64,000 nucleotides of DNA from Picochlorum sp. 'celeri' (taxonomy: Eukaryota > Chlorophyta > Trebouxiophyceae). The DNA is taken from positions 186,001-250,000 of the forward strand of contig JAACMV010000022.1 of assembly GCA_010909725.1 (NCBI GenBank), read 5' to 3'. Below the pieces are notes generated by a model that ran no database searches, had not been told where the DNA came from, and saw nothing but the letters and a program-made list of their open reading frames with translations. Made by a program: the position numbers and the translations under genes. Below are positions 60,062 to 64,000 of the stretch, in pieces. Position 1 is the stretch's first letter; each line of letters begins with the position of its first letter.

Positions 60062-62176
60062 ATGGTAGCGACAGATATATATAATCGTCCTTCAGCGGAG
60101 GGGCAAGGGAAGCAGGGGCAGCAGGATGACGAGACAGTGTTGCAAGAGCTTGTGTCTCATGCTGGGAGCCGGCAGCATCTTGAGCGAGAAAAGGCGCTGC
60201 GCGCATTAGACGGTATGGCAGATCATTTTGAAGGAAAGGACGAATCGTCTGTATTTGCGGAAGTGGTGCGCAAGAGCGCGGAGAACATGTTTGGATCTGT
60301 GGAGTGGGAGGAAAGGTTGGGTGGACTCAAGGTCTCAGAGCTGTTGGTTCGGCGTGGGTTGGTAGACGACGACTTTGCTTTGAAATTATGCAAAGTATAT
60401 TGTATGGATCTTCTCGAGGATTCTGAAGTGAGAGTGCGTTGGGCAGTTGGAGAACTGCTTGGGGAATTGAGCAAGGTGTGCCAGTCATCTGTGAGCAAGG
60501 GTAGCACGCTACACTGTCATGTGTGGGAGTTGACAGGGAATACGATTTTGAAAAGCATTGAGAAAAATTATAGTCGAGATGCAGAAGATGGGGGCGAACC
60601 ATCCAGTAAAATTGCGCCCAAGGAGCATCATGAGAGTGATCCGATTGCCTCTCTATTGCAGCAGAGTTATCAAGTTGTTGAACCAGGTAAAGGAGATATG
60701 AGGCATGGAACGGAGGGATGGAAATGCTTGGAGACGTCTTTCAGGGCTTTGAATAATATCATGAAGGGATCAGGGTACGAGTTTCGTCAATATTTAGATG
60801 ATGAGATTTTGGCTCTGGTGTACAAATCCCTCAAACACCCCAACCGCTTCATTCGGGAGATATGCCAGTTCATGCTTGGAACTGTCTGTGAGATTCTAAA
60901 TGAAGATGAACTGTTTGAAAAGCACGTGGAACTCTCTGGAAGATTAGGGTTTGGACTGAGCGATAATTGGAGCCAGGTTCGATATGCCGCATCTGTGGCA
61001 ACAAGAAAGTTTGTTCTCGCAACACCTCACTATAAGGACGAGATTCTCCCCTTATTGGTTCCTCATATGTGTTTGAATAGATATTATGTAGCGGAAGGAG
61101 TGAGAACATACTCACAGGAGACATGGAGGCTTGCGGTTGGTGATGAAGGCAAGGACTGGGTGGCACGATGTATTCAAAATGTTGTGAGTTATTATGTAGA
61201 ACAGAGCGGGGCGAACAATCACGCAGTACGAGAAGCTGCTTGTGCATGTATTGCAGAGCTCATGGTCAAGGTAGATAGATCTGCTGTCTCTCCACATGTG
61301 CCCCGCTTGCTCTCTTGCCTACTCACGTGCTTCAGGGATGCATCTTGGCCAGTAAGAGATGCTGCATGCTTGGCGACAGGTCGTTGCGTATTAGCATTCC
61401 CAGATGAGAGCAGAGATATTTTAGAAAAACTCTATAAGCTTTGGTTTGCTCACTTAGAAGAAAACATCTTCAGTGTGAGGGAGGATTCTGCTGTAGCCTT
61501 GGCCAATGCTGCCCGAGCTTATGGGGATGAAGCAATCACGAGAATCACGCAAAAATTGGACGAAATGTTGCTCAAAGCGAAGAATCAAGAATCAGACAGT
61601 AAATCTCTGTCAAAACTAGAAAATGTGACGACATTTGGGGTAGCTGCTGCAAGAGCAAAGATAGCAAATGATAAAGATTCTCACACTGACAAGACAATGT
61701 TCTCATGCGGAAGCTTGGCACCCAAGCTGAAACGAGGGGCAGATTGCTGTGGGGATTATGGAATCAATAGACCAGCAGAGCCATGGGAGTCGAGTGATGG
61801 GTCGATTTATATGGTGCGAGAACTTGCTGCTGTCTCTCCTGAGGCAGTTGTGCCATTCATCCCAGCCCTAGCAGAGCTCAGCAATCTGTACCATTTCACT
61901 CATTACGTTACCTTGCATGAAACATTGTGGCACTGTCTTCCGGTCATAGCTGAGAGAGTTGGAAAGAAAGTGTTCAAGCAACACTTGGAACTCTTTTTAG
62001 ATTCCATGCTCAAGGACCTACAGTGTGACCACAGGTTGTGCCAAGCGGCTGCTGCAACATGTATTGCTAAACTTCAAAAGCTGATAGGAAAAGGCATTTT
62101 CCTAGGTCGCCTAACAGAACAACAGCTGCAAGATTACGAAAGATCCATGACGCAATTGGGCGCATACATGATATGA
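60062..62176 (+). CDS. HEAT-repeat protein
   Basis: A single exon of 704 residues. The sequence is almost wholly alpha-helical with repeated helix pairs: EREKALRALDGMADHFEGK, WEERLGGLKVSELLVRRGLV, EVRVRWAVGELLGELS, NWSQVRYAASVATRKFVLAT, HAVREAACACIAELMVKVDR, SWPVRDAACLATGRCVLAFP and FSVREDSAVALANAARAYGD. These V-R-x-AA units are HEAT/ARM repeats. The C-terminal part has ADCCGDYGINRPAEPWESSD followed by more helices. It resembles a plant ARM/HEAT family that I cannot name. It is likely a scaffold, for example in nuclear transport or protein assembly. Confidence 0.8.
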   Translation: MVATDIYNRPSAEGQGKQGQQDDETVLQELVSHAGSRQHLEREKALRALDGMADHFEGKDESSVFAEVVRKSAENMFGSVEWEERLGGLKVSELLVRRGLVDDDFALKLCKVYCMDLLEDSEVRVRWAVGELLGELSKVCQSSVSKGSTLHCHVWELTGNTILKSIEKNYSRDAEDGGEPSSKIAPKEHHESDPIASLLQQSYQVVEPGKGDMRHGTEGWKCLETSFRALNNIMKGSGYEFRQYLDDEILALVYKSLKHPNRFIREICQFMLGTVCEILNEDELFEKHVELSGRLGFGLSDNWSQVRYAASVATRKFVLATPHYKDEILPLLVPHMCLNRYYVAEGVRTYSQETWRLAVGDEGKDWVARCIQNVVSYYVEQSGANNHAVREAACACIAELMVKVDRSAVSPHVPRLLSCLLTCFRDASWPVRDAACLATGRCVLAFPDESRDILEKLYKLWFAHLEENIFSVREDSAVALANAARAYGDEAITRITQKLDEMLLKAKNQESDSKSLSKLENVTTFGVAAARAKIANDKDSHTDKTMFSCGSLAPKLKRGADCCGDYGINRPAEPWESSDGSIYMVRELAAVSPEAVVPFIPALAELSNLYHFTHYVTLHETLWHCLPVIAERVGKKVFKQHLELFLDSMLKDLQCDHRLCQAAAATCIAKLQKLIGKGIFLGRLTEQQLQDYERSMTQLGAYMI

Positions 62177-62224
62177 TAATGTGTCACTCATGCAAGCTAT
62201 TTCTACTACTGGGTGATGGTTTGT

Positions 62225-63475
62225 TTACACTCGAAACTGAGACTGGTAAAAATCAATCAACGCTTTATTAAATTCTATCGGACACTCCTCCATAGGAATA
62301 TGGCCACAATTATCAAATTCTATACTCTCCGTCACACATCCACTCCGCTCCTCCAGTATCTCCACTAAACATTTCCCAGAAGGTGTCAAAGGATCTGTCT
62401 CCCCTAGAGCAACAAGAATAGGCTGCTGCACCTTTGAGTAATCATACTGCATTGGTATAGTAAACGAGCGCAGATTCAACAATGCCCCCATATCCCAATT
62501 GGCAGTTTTTAACGGAAGAAAATACCCGTCGATTGCTTCCTGGAGTAACATTTCCTCACTCAGATTGCTCTCATCCAATTCTCCATACCGCGCCGATGTG
62601 GCAGGATGTGGCCTGTATCCCAGACCATTTTCCAATATAGAATTCTTTTGCTTTGCAATCATTCTCCGCACGAAACGCAGACCAGGTTCATCCATACTCA
62701 TTATTGCTCTGGACAACACTATTCTTAGTTGTGTCCCAAAAGTTGCCCTGTTTTGAAAACTATACTCTTTTCTCGACGGTAATGCTGGAGCAACAAACAC
62801 CAGACCATCCACAAATGTTGGATCAATCTCAGAAAGAAACAATGCCGTCAATGCCCCCGCTGAATGACCCACGAGAACGCATGTTTCCACTCCCACTCTC
62901 TCCAAAAATGCTCTAGCCAACCTTGCTGTCCCATCAATCTCGTACGGATTAAAAGGCAATTCACAGCCATCCCCCCATTCTATGGGCCTATCACTGAGCC
63001 CAAAAGGCGGTCTATCAAAAGCAATCACACGGGCACCAGTAGCTTGAGCTATGTACTCACAGGTACCTCTCCAAGAGAACAGACTCGCATTATACCCATG
63101 CAATTTCACAATCACTGGCAAAGAAGGATCCCAATTGTCAGGAATTACATCTCTATAATGTATACGGACACCGTATACTGTCTCAAAGCGACAGTCCCCA
63201 CCATCCTCGACCAAACTCTCTGATGGAACGACTGGGTCACTGGGGACAAGACTAGCATCCGGCCCATTGAGGAAATCAGGCAGTATTGGAAGCACTAAAT
63301 CCTGGATCCAAGGTAATGAATCTCTCCTTGTCTGTTCCAGGATGCGCTGAACTAGGTCGAATTCCTTCTCCCGCTTCGAGTGAACGACTACACCTGTGGT
63401 CCTGGGAGAAGGAGGAGACGTCAACAAAAGCCTCGGGTGATTTTGTTGACCCAAAAATCGCCTCAACAATCTCAT
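62225..63475 (-). CDS. Alpha/beta hydrolase
   Basis: A single exon of 416 residues. The first ~30 residues are Arg/Ser/Pro-rich and may target an organelle. The fold's motifs are in order: VIVKLHGYNASLFSW (oxyanion His-Gly), VIAFDRPPFGLSDRP, the nucleophile elbow CVLVGHSAGALTALF near residue 200, the acid Asp in ALGETDPLTPSGKC and the catalytic His in FDNCGHIPMEECP near 395. Length and the ~85-residue cap resemble epoxide-hydrolase-like or plant chloroplast hydrolases. The substrate is unknown. Convergent with the HEAT gene (48 bp). Confidence 0.85.
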   Translation of the reverse strand: MRLLRRFLGQQNHPRLLLTSPPSPRTTGVVVHSKREKEFDLVQRILEQTRRDSLPWIQDLVLPILPDFLNGPDASLVPSDPVVPSESLVEDGGDCRFETVYGVRIHYRDVIPDNWDPSLPVIVKLHGYNASLFSWRGTCEYIAQATGARVIAFDRPPFGLSDRPIEWGDGCELPFNPYEIDGTARLARAFLERVGVETCVLVGHSAGALTALFLSEIDPTFVDGLVFVAPALPSRKEYSFQNRATFGTQLRIVLSRAIMSMDEPGLRFVRRMIAKQKNSILENGLGYRPHPATSARYGELDESNLSEEMLLQEAIDGYFLPLKTANWDMGALLNLRSFTIPMQYDYSKVQQPILVALGETDPLTPSGKCLVEILEERSGCVTESIEFDNCGHIPMEECPIEFNKALIDFYQSQFRV

Positions 63476-64000
63476 TTAATAGCCATATATATGCTTTCGA
63501 TTCTTTTTAAAGTGAATTTGGGTGAAAATTATTTCAGATCAACATCAGTCCCATCGATGACCAATCGCTCGGAAAAACCCTACAACGAATAGCAAGGGTT
63601 TTGGATCTTCAGATCTCCAGATCTGATTGGAGATCTTATGTCGACGTGTTTCTAGAAGAAGACGGGGCTTCCATGGACCCTGTCACTTTGAAAACAGGTA
63701 CATTGCCTCTTAACAGACTTTAAATACACTCACTTGCGTACTCTGTTAGTATTTTTGCGTTTTGAAGCACGAGGAGACGATGACGAAACTGGACACATGT
63801 GTCTCTGGTGACATGTCCAACCACAGAGACAAGGAGAAAAAAAACGGTTCTGAAGCACGTGAGGCTGATCTGACACAATCTCTGATGGAAATTTTGCAGA
63901 CAAATGGTGCGAAAAGCCCTGTGAAGCACGGTCGTGATCCTCCTTCGTCCACCCTCCATGAGGGTGCCCAGTGACATTGTGGCCATCACAAAGCCTGTTG
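63476..64000 (+). other. Window-edge region with a possible exon of the next gene
   Basis: A plus-strand stretch from about 63539 to 63696 reads as protein (INISPIDDQSLGKTLQRIAR, VLDLQISRSDWRSYVDVF, LEEDGASMDPVTLKT) between a TTTCAG acceptor-like site and an AG|GTACAT donor-like site. No initiator or following exon can be joined with confidence; the frame after a GAAG acceptor near 63768 does not continue well in that phase. A 9-bp inverted repeat lies at 63611-63636. The rest is ambiguous and is cut by the window edge. Confidence 0.35.

Noticed and set aside
1..64000. CRISPR arrays, toxin-antitoxin or phage genes
   Set aside because: The DNA is eukaryotic nuclear; no spaced direct repeats, integrases or viral structural genes were seen.

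Overview
The window is nuclear DNA of a photosynthetic eukaryote of the green lineage, most likely a small green alga with a compact genome. The evidence is in the gene content. There is a RanGAP carrying the plant-specific N-terminal WPP domain, a chloroplast SRP54, a plastid-type bL31, a plant-type protoporphyrinogen oxidase, an RlmN-like plastid rRNA methyltransferase, a plant-type UTR6-like nucleotide-sugar transporter, a Golgi glutaminyl cyclase of the plant family and an algal Pro/Ser-rich wall-type protein. Genes are about 1.5-2 kb apart, many have no intron, and most introns are 66-150 nt. I could not fix the species. I see no phage, plasmid, CRISPR, intact transposon, rRNA or tRNA.

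Layout. 1-5.1 kb: a perfect 570-bp direct repeat (1-570 = 3488-4057) brackets a shikimate dehydrogenase C-terminal part, a CID protein and ESS2. The repeat fuses the first exon of the glutaminyl cyclase gene in frame to a 5'-truncated shikimate dehydrogenase. 5.1-14 kb: a plastid protein of unknown function, an unknown protein, a BFR1-like RNA-binding coiled coil, a PHT4-like transporter, a tiny doubly acylated protein and a coiled-coil protein. 14-25 kb: VAP, a secreted cupredoxin-like protein, a PAN/Pro-rich secreted protein, SFT2, KEOPS Pcc1, RMT2-type arginine methyltransferase, an SDR, a 2OG oxygenase, a small basic protein, a broken or spliced unknown gene and a protein kinase. 25-41 kb: PPOX, RanGAP, a fasciclin protein, a SWAP-type splicing factor, an SDP1-like patatin lipase, bL31 and kinesin-5. 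41-64 kb: CDC50, RlmN-like enzyme, cpSRP54 (frameshifted), HRD1, NOP10, SOUL protein, CRM protein, three-RRM protein, nucleotide-sugar transporter, SERRATE/ARS2, anamorsin, CASP golgin, a HEAT protein and an alpha/beta hydrolase.

The genes do not form one pathway; they are housekeeping genes packed in alternating orientation. Convergent neighbours are often 1-40 bp apart and divergent neighbours share 100-500 bp, several of which contain perfect short inverted repeats. Themes recur: RNA processing (CID protein, ESS2, SWAP, SERRATE, three-RRM, NOP10, BFR1), endomembrane traffic (VAP, SFT2, CDC50, HRD1, CASP, sugar transporter) and plastid biogenesis (SRP54, bL31, RlmN, PPOX, CRM, SOUL).

Several genes needed splicing by hand (Pcc1, NOP10, the acylated microprotein, the CASP 5' exons). 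The inferred introns favour GTRCGT donors and GYAG acceptors. The most notable points are the in-frame gene fusion at the duplication joint, the frameshift in cpSRP54, the SDP1-like lipase lacking its usual catalytic Asp, and the anamorsin lacking one cluster Cys. I found no clear new multi-gene system.
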